Source of the DNA: Agrilactobacillus yilanensis
GTDB taxonomy: Bacteria; Bacillota; Bacilli; Lactobacillales; Lactobacillaceae
DNA length: 64,000 bases
Reading direction: 5' to 3'
NCBI RefSeq assembly: GCF_003946725.1
Contig: NZ_RHOY01000017.1
Location: 1 to 64,000 of the forward strand
Position 1 is the stretch's first letter. Each line of letters begins with the position of its first letter. The notes below the pieces were generated by a model. The model ran no database searches and was not told where the DNA came from. It saw only the letters and a program-made list of their open reading frames with translations. The translations under genes were made by a program, and so were the position numbers. Positions 48,820 to 57,751 of the stretch are shown piece after piece.

Positions 48820-50099
48820 TTATCGGCCCAATCGCTTAAGCTCATGGGCTTTCTCCTTTGCAATTTCTTCTGCGCGGGCCTCTGCAAGCCGACGCTTAAA
48901 TGAATCGTTCATTGTTAGTCCAACGACGTTTGGCGTGTTGACGTAGACTCGGGTAGTGGCTTCATCAGAGTGGGTGAGGGCCTCTGAGATAGTCTTCATC
49001 GAGGCACCACCTTCTAAGGCTAGTGTTGCGTACGTATGGCGCAGTTTGTGCGGGTTGAGATGTGCTAAATCTGGGTGTCGATTTTTTTTAACGTACTTCA
49101 ACTTGTTGTTAAGAAAATCAGCGTGTAGCGGTCGGTTCATGTGACCTTGTGAGTCTGGCGCAGTGAAAACAAGTTGTGCACCGGTTAGCCCGGTAATGCC
49201 AACTGATGCTAGTTCGTCCGCTTGATGATCTTTCCACGTTGCTAACAAATCGACAAACTCGTCTGAAATCTGAATCTTAGTTTCTTTGCGGCCCTTGGTA
49301 GGCCCAAGTTTCCTGCTCTTGAGTGCTTGCGTTACATAAATAAAGCCATTTTCTAGATCGACGTGTTGCCAATCCAAACCATAAGATTCTGATTTTCGAT
49401 CGCCAAGCTGCATAGTAACCATGAACAACACATAGTCTCGTTCGCACCACTTGCCGTGGTCGAGATCAGCTTTGACGGCGTCAATCCAAGCAAGCAATTC
49501 GTTGGCCGTTAGCGCTAGACCTTCGGCAACGCGGCCTTTTTCGAGTCGCTCTTTTTTAGGTGCCGCAATGAATTTTAGCGGTTTAGAGATGCGGTCAAAC
49601 TCGATAAATCCCGCCACTTCGGCAATCTCAAAGAGTTGGCCCATGTAAGATTTTACAATTTTGATATTGGCATACTGCTCAGACAAAATCGTTAACTCCG
49701 TTACTACAAAATTTGGGTTTTCGTTAAGCCAGTTCAGCGAATATTTGCCGAAAAGGGGTAACAGGTGCAACCGGAAAATGCCTTTGGTGCCAGTCACGGT
49801 GCCTTCCGATGGCACTTTTCGAGTGCGGCCGGTGCCACCGGTCACATATCGCGGTAGCCATTCCGTTTCATAAAAATCCTTGAACGTAATCTTGCCCCGC
49901 GTTGTCATTGCTCGGTCAGTTCCAGTTTCAAGGACTTCTTGAATTTGCTTGTTAGTCTTGTCTTCTAATCGGTCGGCCCGTCACGAGTTGGAACCGTTGC
50001 ACGGAACCGGGTTTTGCCGTTCGCCAGAATGTCGCGAACTGCCTTTGGATAGAAGACTTCTACGTGGAAATTGCCAGATTTAGTTTCTTTGATCGTCAT
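48820..50099 (-). pseudogene. int: Tyrosine recombinase / integrase of element B, frameshifted
   Basis: The N-terminal arm-binding domain starts at the ATG at 50099 (AAGGAG upstream; MTIKETKSGNFHVEVFYPKAV) and breaks after VPTRDG near 49978. The remainder continues in the next frame (RLEDKTNKQIQEVLE, then MTTRGKITFKDFYE) to 48820. Adding one G to the GGG at that place restores a single frame of about 426 codons. The catalytic residues are intact downstream: LGDRKSESYGLDW, HKLRHT, a later His and TRVYVNT. It is homologous to the element A integrase. A sequencing or assembly error cannot be excluded. Confidence 0.8.
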
Positions 50100-50124
50100 T
50101 GTGTTTATCTCCTTGTTTTGTCGG

Positions 50125-50151
50125 TCACGCCGGGCGGGCAATGATGACAAT
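50125..50151 (+). repeat. 27-bp repeat, copy 1
   Basis: 27 bp with core GGGCGGGCAATGATGACA, identical to 51016-51042; the 18-bp core recurs inverted at 61067-61084. It lies between the integrase start and the XRE gene end. Function unknown. Confidence 0.6.
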
Positions 50152-50166
50152 TGGAGAAGTTGTTTC

Positions 50167-50580
50167 CTATAATGACTGTAATTCTTGATTGGCCCGTTCA
50201 ATGATTGCAACAAGCTTTTTAATCTTGGCATCGTCGGCGCCATTGGCGGCCTTAACGATGTTTTTACCCAAATCTTCGTAAGCTTGCTCAATGTCGCGTT
50301 GTTGCGCCGTGACGTATGCCGCGATGCTCATCAACTCAGACGGCCACTCATCTATACTGGGGCTGTCGGTGTCACCGCGTAAGTAAGCAATGCTCACGTG
50401 GCCCAATTCGGCGATCTTCTTCATTCGCTCGGGACTGGGCTGATTTGCGCCGTTCTCCCAATTCGAGACGGTGCTTCTGACGCCCCTGTCGTCGATGGCT
50501 TCGGCAAAAGCCTGCATACTCAAGCCTAACTTGAGCCTTATATCCTTGATTCGTGATGCGCTTTTTTGTAAATTAACCAA
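50167..50580 (-). CDS. XRE-family transcriptional regulator
   Basis: 137 residues, TTG start behind GGAGGTGAG. The N-terminal Cro/CI helix-turn-helix reads IKDIRLKLGLSMQAFAEAI, then VSNWENGANQPSPERM, followed by a C-terminal helical part. It is upstream of the integrase on the same strand and divergent from the excisionase-like gene, the lysis/lysogeny-like control layout of integrative elements. Repeated CTGAAATGT motifs in the divergent region are its likely operators. Confidence 0.85.
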   Translation of the reverse strand: MVNLQKSASRIKDIRLKLGLSMQAFAEAIDDRGVRSTVSNWENGANQPSPERMKKIAELGHVSIAYLRGDTDSPSIDEWPSELMSIAAYVTAQQRDIEQAYEDLGKNIVKAANGADDAKIKKLVAIIERANQELQSL

Positions 50581-50622
50581 AGCGTCTCACCTCCTTTCAC
50601 AATATAGCTTAAATCACCGTGG

Positions 50623-50749
50623 CTGAAATGTACAGTTGTTTTCGTCAATCGCTTGCAATTTACTTTGGCACCTGTCATAATATAAATGTGCTGAAATGTG
50701 CCGTCTAACCGACGGCGCTAACTTTTAAAGCCGTGTACTGAAATGTGCC
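50623..50749. promoter_or_regulatory. Divergent promoter region with three operator-like repeats
   Basis: CTGAAATGTAC at 50623-50633, CTGAAATGTGCC at 50691-50702 and CTGAAATGTGCC at 50738-50749 lie in direct orientation between the XRE gene and the excisionase-like gene. A TTGCAA - 17 nt - CATAAT promoter (50654-50682) reads rightward between the first two. Confidence 0.6.
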
Positions 50750-50771
50750 TAAATAGAAAGAAGGATTTATT

Positions 50772-51002
50772 ATGACTACAAACACGATCGAAAAACGACT
50801 GCACGCGCTTGAGCGTGGCGTCGCCAAGCAAAATCTCACTTACTATAAAATGGTTGAGGCAATGGCGGCCGTGTCGATAAGTCGAAATACCCTCAAAAAA
50901 TGGTTCCGTGAGGGGCTGCCTTACTCGGTAATTGATGGCACTACGCTCGTGAAGCGTAGTGACTTGGAAGCGTTCATTGATTCACATGTTCGCAAAGCTT
51001 AG
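50772..51002 (+). CDS. xis: Excisionase-like helix-turn-helix protein
   Basis: 76 residues with the winged-helix excisionase/MerR-like pattern AAVSISRNTLKKWFREGLPYSVIDGTTLVKRSDLEAFID. Such proteins direct excision by the cognate integrase or act as regulators. It is the first gene rightward from the operator region. ATG after AAGAAGGA. Confidence 0.7.
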   Translation: MTTNTIEKRLHALERGVAKQNLTYYKMVEAMAAVSISRNTLKKWFREGLPYSVIDGTTLVKRSDLEAFIDSHVRKA

Positions 51003-51015
51003 TTGATAAGTTACA

Positions 51016-51042
51016 TCACGCCGGGCGGGCAATGATGACAAT
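51016..51042 (+). repeat. 27-bp repeat, copy 2
   Basis: Identical to 50125-50151 and in the same orientation, so the two copies bracket the XRE and excisionase-like genes. Confidence 0.6.
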
Positions 51043-51154
51043 AACCGTAACGTCGGCGGGGGCAAATCACCCCGCCGTTCACGAATCAAAAAGTGAAGCA
51101 TCTGATCGCTTCGAGCTCGTGAATCCTGACAGACACCCAGAGGAGGATTACTAT

Positions 51155-51406
51155 ATGAAAACTGCAATTGAAGAATTATACGCCAACCTGACTGGCGCTT
51201 TACAGCGCCGCGATGCCATTACTGGTGACTATGATTTTGACGACGCCGAATTTGAATCTAAGCGCGATTACTACTTAGGTCAATATGATGCTTTGCAGTC
51301 GCTTGTAGGCACTCACAGTGACTATTTGGCGGAACTTGAAGCTCACGATTTATCTTTGGCCACTATTCGTGACTGGAAGGAACGCGGCCAATACGAACCT
51401 GCCTGA
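51155..51406 (+). CDS. Small acidic protein of unknown function
   Basis: 83 residues from the ATG at 51155, which has AGAGGAGG upstream; the frame is open further but without a good start. It is helical and acidic (DYDFDDAEFESKRDYYLGQYDALQSLV), with no motif I recognise. It lies between the excisionase-like gene and the Rep gene, so a role in replication or regulation of the element is plausible but unsupported. Confidence 0.55.
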   Translation: MKTAIEELYANLTGALQRRDAITGDYDFDDAEFESKRDYYLGQYDALQSLVGTHSDYLAELEAHDLSLATIRDWKERGQYEPA

Positions 51407-51540
51407 CGAAAACCTAGCAAAATTCATCACGACGGTTCATACAGAGAACTTAATCGCGCATCACTGATATATCAACGTTATCTGCGATGTTTTGAAATCC
51501 GTTTTAGCGTCAAAACTACTATTGAAAGGAGGACGTGGCA

Positions 51541-53844
51541 ATGGCAAAGAACAGTCATCGTTTGCATGAAGGCAACTTCACCAGCAAACAAGAATTACTT
51601 TCCAGCTGGTCGATTGTTAATCGTAGCGAACAAGCGCATTGCGCCGCGATGGTCCGCGGAGTTGAGCTTAAGTTGTTGAAGATCGACAAGAGCCGTAAAG
51701 GTAAAGGTAAGCGTAACTCGATCCACACGAACCGTGGCGACATCACGCCAAGTCAACTATCCGCCTGTAAAGCGGTGCTAAGCACTGGCTCATACGGCCA
51801 GAAGACGTTTGCGACCGTTTCTAGCCATGACCACGGCCACAGCCAAGCGTTCGGTTTAATCACCTCAGGCATGAGTCATTCGCCCTACGCCGAAATGCAA
51901 CGGTCGTCACGCAACATTATGAAGAATAGGAAGTTAGCTGAAACTGTCGTTGCGATTGCCGCCATTGCTGGACGCGATAAAATTTATGCCTATCAGGCAA
52001 CATTGACACAACCTAACGCGGATTTTGGCGAACTTGATGAATCAATCCAAAACCACGGAAAACACTTGGCAACCCTTGGCAAATGGTTTGTTGACGGCGC
52101 CCGTCGCCACGGTTACACGCTGGCTGGCGCTAACGGCACCACGCCCCGGATTCTCGGCGCACAGATGAGAATGGAAATCACGCACAAAACCGAAGACGTT
52201 GGCATGGAAGACTGTCCCAAACTGATTTTGTCACACGTTAAGCAAGGATTGTATCACGACCATTCCCACGTGACGTTTGTAACCGACACGCCGCTTGATC
52301 TAGACACGATTCGCACGTTGCACAAAGACGACGCGTCTTTGCCATCGAATATTATCTGGACGGATGGCGATGGTAACCGCGTTTCTGAATTTAAGATGAC
52401 AGCGGCGGCCGCAGACTTGTTCTTGAAGTGGTGCCAGCTGAACCCTGATCTAAAGCTTAGTGCGGCGGCTTTCAAGCTTCAGCGCGCCTATGGCCGGGGG
52501 CTGATCGATGCTTTAGCCGAATCAACGAAGTATGAGGTTTCGCCAAAACTTTACAGCTTTCTCATGCAGGACATGGACGACTGGGCGGTTGAGGTTTACT
52601 GCGAAACGATGAAGGCCATCGCTCGGCGGCATCTTATCCGCGAAACTGGCTTGTTCCGACTTGCACGGTCGATTGTTAACCGCGTGTTGACGACTGATCT
52701 TGCTGGCGCATTCATGCAATCCGTTTACAAAGGGCAAGAAGACCAGTCTTCCGTTCCTAGCTTCTACACGGCAATGCACGTCTTAAACACTAATAATGAT
52801 GTTGTCGCGAGTACGCGGCAGATGACGGCCGAACAAGCCCTGTACTTCAATAAAACTACGCTTGCAGGCGCTGGCTTTGATGCCCGATTAATCGATTCGG
52901 TTTCGCTAGAGTTTAGCGACAGCGAACGCCAAACAGTCGTAAAATCGCTGCTACGGCGTACCGTTTGGCCGCATCGTGGTAAAGCTGGCTTGCTTGAACG
53001 TCTGACCATGTGGGAGACCCAAGCTAAGCGTGACCTAGAAAAGCTTCGCGCTAATCTAGCCGAGCTTGAAGCACTAGAATTGGCTTACGAACACTATGTT
53101 GACGACCACGCAACGCCTGCTGAAGTAAAAGCTGTTAAAGATGACATCAAAGATGGCCGCACGCGGTACGACAACTTTAGTAAGAATAACGCTGGCTATG
53201 GGTTACAAGAAGTTCGTTACCAAATCTCACGCCTCAAACACCCACTAAAGCTCGCGTCTGGTAAGTATTTCGATGTTCGACGTTTGCGTCTTGCGGTAAT
53301 GGCCAAGATGGACGACGCGGGAAATGTTGTTTGGACAGCTGACTGGCGCTTGCGTATGAAGAAACTCGCAGTCTTAGAAACGATGCGCGGCGCTGAAAAG
53401 CAGTTTGGTATCTCATGGGCTGACTTTCGGCTCGGAGTGGCGCAATACACCCTGCGCGAACAATCTCAAGCTGAACGCGATCTTAAAGCCCTTTATGGCG
53501 ATGAGCTAATGGGTGGCGGCAACGGGAAAACTAGCTATATTGATTCACATTGGTACACAGCTTTTAAGGCTTACGTCGCCCTCACTCCCAAGCAATCTCA
53601 AGAAGTGTTGCTTGGCTGGAACGGCGCCCATCGTGATGCAATCTTGTGCCGTTATCCTAATCCGAAACAACGCCCAGTAGTTGTTGCCGCGATGCTGTCA
53701 CTTTATGGCAGTGCGAAGCTCGAAGATGCGGTTGCTTTGCAACCTGACCCGGACGATGTCTTTGACAATTATCGCCCGGTTCACTACGCCGATTCGCACA
53801 TAAAAACGGCGGAACAACTCGCGGTAGTTTTAGCGAAAATGTGA
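51541..53844 (+). CDS. Large replication initiator with rolling-circle (Rep_1-like) motifs
   Basis: 767 residues from the ATG at 51541 (GGAGG 8 nt upstream; a GTG six bases earlier is too close to it). Residues about 150-160 read YAYQATLTQPN, like motif I of pC194/pUB110-type Rep proteins. They are followed by RMEITH, and then by YHDHSHVTF near residue 240, which fits motif II with the metal-binding HxH. These initiators are usually 230-350 residues, so this one is roughly twice the size, with an added C-terminal half of unknown role containing a helical stretch near 490-560. The catalytic tyrosine cannot be placed with certainty. It precedes the mob genes and would let the excised circle replicate during transfer (inference). 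Confidence 0.6.
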   Translation: MAKNSHRLHEGNFTSKQELLSSWSIVNRSEQAHCAAMVRGVELKLLKIDKSRKGKGKRNSIHTNRGDITPSQLSACKAVLSTGSYGQKTFATVSSHDHGHSQAFGLITSGMSHSPYAEMQRSSRNIMKNRKLAETVVAIAAIAGRDKIYAYQATLTQPNADFGELDESIQNHGKHLATLGKWFVDGARRHGYTLAGANGTTPRILGAQMRMEITHKTEDVGMEDCPKLILSHVKQGLYHDHSHVTFVTDTPLDLDTIRTLHKDDASLPSNIIWTDGDGNRVSEFKMTAAAADLFLKWCQLNPDLKLSAAAFKLQRAYGRGLIDALAESTKYEVSPKLYSFLMQDMDDWAVEVYCETMKAIARRHLIRETGLFRLARSIVNRVLTTDLAGAFMQSVYKGQEDQSSVPSFYTAMHVLNTNNDVVASTRQMTAEQALYFNKTTLAGAGFDARLIDSVSLEFSDSERQTVVKSLLRRTVWPHRGKAGLLERLTMWETQAKRDLEKLRANLAELEALELAYEHYVDDHATPAEVKAVKDDIKDGRTRYDNFSKNNAGYGLQEVRYQISRLKHPLKLASGKYFDVRRLRLAVMAKMDDAGNVVWTADWRLRMKKLAVLETMRGAEKQFGISWADFRLGVAQYTLREQSQAERDLKALYGDELMGGGNGKTSYIDSHWYTAFKAYVALTPKQSQEVLLGWNGAHRDAILCRYPNPKQRPVVVAAMLSLYGSAKLEDAVALQPDPDDVFDNYRPVHYADSHIKTAEQLAVVLAKM

Positions 53845-54163
53845 TTCGGCAACGTACTTTTCCCGGCAACTTTCAGCCCGCCCCCCAGCCTGAATCCCGG
53901 TCGTTTGATCGCAACCAAAACCACTACGAAAGCTGGCGTGTTTCGATGCGCTAACGTGAGAAAAATTGCAACTTTAGATTGCATGTTTTGGTCACGGAAC
54001 GGGTTTGGACTTTGCAACAAAAATCGAAGATTGGCGTCGCAAATAGGGTCGAGGGGCGAAGCCCCCGCAAGCTGCTGGCGAAGCCAGCATATGTTGGGGC
54101 GGAGCCCCAATATAACTGCTTGCGTTACTTCTTTACCGGGTTTGCACTAAGGAGGTTTTCGTT
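53845..54163 (+). other. Candidate origin of transfer (oriT) with three hairpins
   Basis: 319 nt without a gene between Rep and MobC. Three consecutive perfect stem-loops with three-base loops lie at 54053-54065 (GGGGC-GAA-GCCCC), 54074-54088 (GCTGGC-GAA-GCCAGC) and 54094-54110 (TTGGGGC-GGA-GCCCCAA). A TTGC-rich stretch follows up to the MobC ribosome binding site AAGGAGG. Position directly before mobC-mobA supports oriT; the nick site is not identified. Confidence 0.6.
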
Positions 54164-54715
54164 ATGACTGCCGAAGCAGAAAGCACCACAACGCGTCACC
54201 GTTCCCGCTATCGTATTGAGGCTACCGCGACCGACAAACTGGCCGTGGATTACCTCAAAAAAACTTACGGGCTGACTACCGCCGCTGAATGCTACCGGCG
54301 GGCAATGCAGGACGAAGTTTTGTTACTGAAGTATGTTGAAAATCCCGAATCACGATCTGCGTTGCAAGTTCTAAGTCGCGAACACTCTGGCAAGATTTCG
54401 GCACTGACAATAGCGTTGTTTTCTGGCGATAAGACCGGCGCAGAACAGCTCGAACAGACGCGCCGGTTGTTGGAAGATTTGAACGCCAAACTGGACGAAC
54501 TTTTGTATCAAACGAACATGATGGGACGCAATGTTAATCAAGTGGCGAAGTCATTAAACGTGGCGTCAAAAAATGGCGACAAAGTTGGTGCAACAGTGAT
54601 TCAATTTTTGCTCGGTTTGCAACGTGATGTTGTCACACCGTTGCGCCAAACTGTCAAGGAAACTAAGGAAGTGATTCATAATGGCCGTTCTGACGAGCAC
54701 TCCAATTCGATCTAG
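54164..54715 (+). CDS. mobC: Mobilization protein MobC
   Basis: 183 residues. The N-terminal part is a ribbon-helix-helix-like DNA-binding region (RYRIEATATDKLAVDYLKKTYG). The C-terminal part carries the MobC family pattern LYQTNMMGRNVNQVAKSLN near residue 120. MobC proteins bind near oriT and help the relaxase open the strands. Its last 35 nt overlap the start of mobA, so the two are coupled. Confidence 0.82.
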   Translation: MTAEAESTTTRHRSRYRIEATATDKLAVDYLKKTYGLTTAAECYRRAMQDEVLLLKYVENPESRSALQVLSREHSGKISALTIALFSGDKTGAEQLEQTRRLLEDLNAKLDELLYQTNMMGRNVNQVAKSLNVASKNGDKVGATVIQFLLGLQRDVVTPLRQTVKETKEVIHNGRSDEHSNSI

Positions 54716-56882
54716 TATCGGCCGCCTAACTTATCTTTTTGACAAGCCTTCACATCGTGACGGCGTTGATCGAGTCTTAGCGGCTGGCGGTCAAAATGTC
54801 AATTTGATTCATGACCCCAAGACTGGTGATGTTACCGCTGATCAATCTGGCGGCTACTTACAGCGGCAGTTTCACAACGTTTTGCTTCGAGCGAAAAATC
54901 CGAAACGGCGAACCCAAGCTAACTCGATTATCATCAGCTTTGCTGATGATGAGCTAACGGGAACGCTTCAAGAACGGGCGCAACAAGCCTTACAGCTCGC
55001 TGATGGCTTCATGAAAGCAACTCAACCTGATGGCGCGCAATACGTGTTAGCCACGCAAGCAGACGGCAAAAACGGTCATGTACATGTGCATTGCCTAGAG
55101 AACGCCATCAAAACTGACGGCAAAACAGTGCAAACGAACAATTTTTCAGTTGCTAGTTTGCGAAAGAAACTCGATGGCTATCTGGCTTCTGAATCTGAAC
55201 CGGTCACGGGCAAACCGTGGGTGAATCCAATCGCCGTAAAGTCAGCTTTTACGGCTGATCGCGACTCGTTACCCGTCAAATCGCCTTGGCAACAAGTTGT
55301 CAAAGACGCCGTAGATACCGCCAAGTCACACGCCGTCTCGGTTGATGACTTCAAAGACGAACTTCAATCGGAATATGGCATCACGATCACTGAACGCGGC
55401 AAGGCCAAGGCGTGGACTTATCATATTGACGTTGACGGTAAAGAAAAGAAAGTCCGTGGGTTTTATCAGTTGATTGATAAGAAGACGGGCGCCGTGAAGT
55501 CAACTCGTGGTTTAGGTCGTGACTATGGCCGTGAAGCTGTTACTGCCACCATTACTGAACTAAACCCAGTACCTGAGCCAGCTCCACAGTCCGAAGCTGA
55601 TGCCCTAATGGCGAAGCTGGCAGTCAAAACGGCTAAGGTCAAACCAACACCCGTTGTTGTTGACGTAGCGGCCGTTGAATTGCGAATGGCTGAAAATGTT
55701 GCTAACGCGGAATCTCGTAAGGAGGAACCTAAAATGTTTGATGATGAATTTGATGATGAAGAATTGTACAAGAAGACCACTGCTGAAACTAACGTTGCGC
55801 GTAACCATTACGCCGACTTGATGAAGTCTGATCTGGCCGGACACCATGACACCACCCCGGCGCCGGAAACTGCGCCAGTGATTGCCGTTGCCAAACAGAT
55901 CAATGACACTAAGGCGGTAATTGCCGACACAAAAGCTGCCGATGCCCAAGCCAAAGACGATGACGAACAAGCCGCGCGGGGCTTGGCCTTGTCCCGCAAA
56001 CGCCAAGCGTTGGCAACTCGCCTAGTGACAGGCTTTGCAGAAGGCAACGCTTCGGTGCAAAGCGACAGTGAAGAAAACAACAACTTCGGTTTTCTTCAAA
56101 AGCCCGTCTCAGATTGGTCGGAACAAGACCATAACGACTTCAACACTGCTTGCCGTGACGCCGAGGCATCGGAAACTGGCGGCACCCCTGACCCTGCGGA
56201 CGTTTCCGCGCGGGCAACCAAGGCGAAAGTTGCCTTGCTAGAACGCGATTTTGGGACTAGCTACGGCGAACTTTTCAAGAATCGTAGCGCTCATGACCCG
56301 GCGGTTGTTAAGCAAGCTCGCACCGCAATGGACGATTACGAATCTGATGGTGAAATGACCGCACCAGCAAACACGGTCGATAAAACTGGCGCTGTTGTCT
56401 CTGGCGGTGCCACTAGCTACTCAAAACTCATGGTTTTGGCACGTGCTCTCAAGCAAGTCTTTATGAATCGTTTGCTCTACAAGCAACGCATCACCCTACG
56501 TACAATTGTACGTACAACGATGCAAGAAAACCGCGTCACTAAGGCGACAGTTCAACACAAGGCGGACTTGCAACAAGCTAAGCAAGACCGCATTGCCTCT
56601 GATCTCGAAAAGTGGCACGTCACACCCGTTGGCATGCAAACCGCCGAACAGCTTCATGATTCAATCACTCGTGATCGCGCCTTTGCCGCGGCCACTGTTA
56701 AAACCCGCGGCGTTACTGACCCGCGCCAAAAGCGTGAAGTTTACAACGAAACGATGGGTAGCAAATACACCGAAAATCGTTCTGCTTGGCAATATATCCA
56801 CGATCGCGCCGCCAAAGCATTAGATGATTCCGTCGCAAATGGTTTGCCTGGTAACACACCAGATACTGGCTTAGACCGCTAA
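54681..56882 (+). CDS. mobA: Relaxase / mobilization nuclease MobA
   Basis: 733 residues. The N-terminal relaxase domain (about residues 1-200) has a candidate nucleophile Tyr18 (GRLTYLFDKP), FADDELTG, and the metal-binding histidine motif HVHVH at about 133-137, consistent with MOBP-type VirD2-like relaxases. It would nick oriT and stay bound to the transferred strand. The C-terminal 400 residues are acidic and lysine/alanine rich with no clear primase or helicase motif. The start ATG lies inside mobC with AAGGAAGTG upstream. Confidence 0.88.
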   Translation: MAVLTSTPIRSSIGRLTYLFDKPSHRDGVDRVLAAGGQNVNLIHDPKTGDVTADQSGGYLQRQFHNVLLRAKNPKRRTQANSIIISFADDELTGTLQERAQQALQLADGFMKATQPDGAQYVLATQADGKNGHVHVHCLENAIKTDGKTVQTNNFSVASLRKKLDGYLASESEPVTGKPWVNPIAVKSAFTADRDSLPVKSPWQQVVKDAVDTAKSHAVSVDDFKDELQSEYGITITERGKAKAWTYHIDVDGKEKKVRGFYQLIDKKTGAVKSTRGLGRDYGREAVTATITELNPVPEPAPQSEADALMAKLAVKTAKVKPTPVVVDVAAVELRMAENVANAESRKEEPKMFDDEFDDEELYKKTTAETNVARNHYADLMKSDLAGHHDTTPAPETAPVIAVAKQINDTKAVIADTKAADAQAKDDDEQAARGLALSRKRQALATRLVTGFAEGNASVQSDSEENNNFGFLQKPVSDWSEQDHNDFNTACRDAEASETGGTPDPADVSARATKAKVALLERDFGTSYGELFKNRSAHDPAVVKQARTAMDDYESDGEMTAPANTVDKTGAVVSGGATSYSKLMVLARALKQVFMNRLLYKQRITLRTIVRTTMQENRVTKATVQHKADLQQAKQDRIASDLEKWHVTPVGMQTAEQLHDSITRDRAFAAATVKTRGVTDPRQKREVYNETMGSKYTENRSAWQYIHDRAAKALDDSVANGLPGNTPDTGLDR

Positions 56883-56895
56883 GGAGGCTACTATT

Positions 56896-57225
56896 ATGAA
56901 CACTAAGCAAGCGATTGACCTATATGGCTATCTCCATCACCTATATCTCGATGCAAACCGCCTTGCGGTGATCGGCGCAGGTGACCCCACACATGGCGTC
57001 GGTAAATCTGGTGAAGCTTTCGGGCTGGGTCTCGCCATGACCAAGCTTTACACCATTTTCAAAGATGACCCGCAATTTATGTATGGCGCGCTTGCCATCG
57101 ACGAAGAGGGGCACGAACTTTGGGCGCCCGAACTCGATAGTGAAGAATTGCCTGAGTACCGTAATGATGATGTTGAGCTAGATGGCCTAGCAGGTCTCAT
57201 GACGCAAGACCCGTACAAAGACTAA
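56896..57225 (+). CDS. Hypothetical protein downstream of mobA
   Basis: 109 residues, ATG behind AAGGAGG, 13 nt after mobA and so probably co-transcribed. It is soluble and acidic toward the end (ELDSEELPEYRNDDVELDG). No motif recognised. A weak hairpin lies at about 57322-57353. Confidence 0.5.
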   Translation: MNTKQAIDLYGYLHHLYLDANRLAVIGAGDPTHGVGKSGEAFGLGLAMTKLYTIFKDDPQFMYGALAIDEEGHELWAPELDSEELPEYRNDDVELDGLAGLMTQDPYKD

Positions 57226-57368
57226 AAGGGTTCGCGAGTGGAAAAGGGAGTGATGCTATCAATTTCTAATTTGTGAGCGGGCGGTGATCAGCATGTAACT
57301 TTTCAAATATTACCAGACAAATAACCGTCCTATGGTACTTTCTCGGGGCGGTTGTTTGCGTTTGTTGG

Positions 57369-57394
57369 AAAAAAAACCCCAGCCGAAACTGAGG
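57369..57394 (-). terminator. Minus-strand terminator
   Basis: On the minus strand CCTCAG and CTGGGG pair (with G-U pairs) around TTTCGG and are followed by eight T. It ends the transcript of the 57689-57405 gene and the restriction-modification genes upstream of it. Confidence 0.65.
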
Positions 57395-57404
57395 TTGAGT
57401 TGAG

Positions 57405-57689
57405 CTAGATTAGCATGATTGTGACGTACTGCGTCATTAGCCGAATCGCTATCACAATACTGCCATCACTTAAACTTTTTGCAGCATCCCATACTCGGCA
57501 GTCTGCGGGGGTATCTCGCAAGTAGTTCGTGATGCGGGTGACGGCGTTATTATCCAGTGCGCTCGGTGGAAATCGAAGTTGTTGTGTACGATTTAGAATG
57601 TTAAGTTGCCTATCGGTCAAAATCACAGATGCCTGTAGATTAAGATCTTCCTGAATTTCCATGATGATTTCTTGGTGACGATCTACCAT
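57405..57689 (-). CDS. Hypothetical protein next to the restriction-modification genes
   Basis: 94 residues from the ATG at 57689 with AGGAGG upstream (the frame is open to 57713). Sequence MVDRHQEIIMEIQEDLNL, then LTDRQLNILNRTQQLRFPP; no family recognised. It lies downstream of the specificity gene on the same strand. A controller or small accessory protein of the restriction system is possible but unsupported. Confidence 0.5.
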   Translation of the reverse strand: MVDRHQEIIMEIQEDLNLQASVILTDRQLNILNRTQQLRFPPSALDNNAVTRITNYLRDTPADCRVWDAAKSLSDGSIVIAIRLMTQYVTIMLI

Positions 57690-57751
57690 AATAAAAACCT
57701 CCTGATTTTTCATTTTCAGGAGGGAAAACGGGCGCCTTGGCGACCTTGTGG

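Noticed and set aside
50125-51042. CRISPR-like repeats in the element B control region
   Set aside because: Only two direct copies nearly 900 bp apart with genes between them, no spacer array and no cas genes.
51032-51154. N-terminal extension of the 51155 gene and the matching extension of the frame starting at 50291
   Set aside because: Both run through the 27-bp repeat and lack ribosome binding sites; AGGAGG-led internal ATGs are much better starts.
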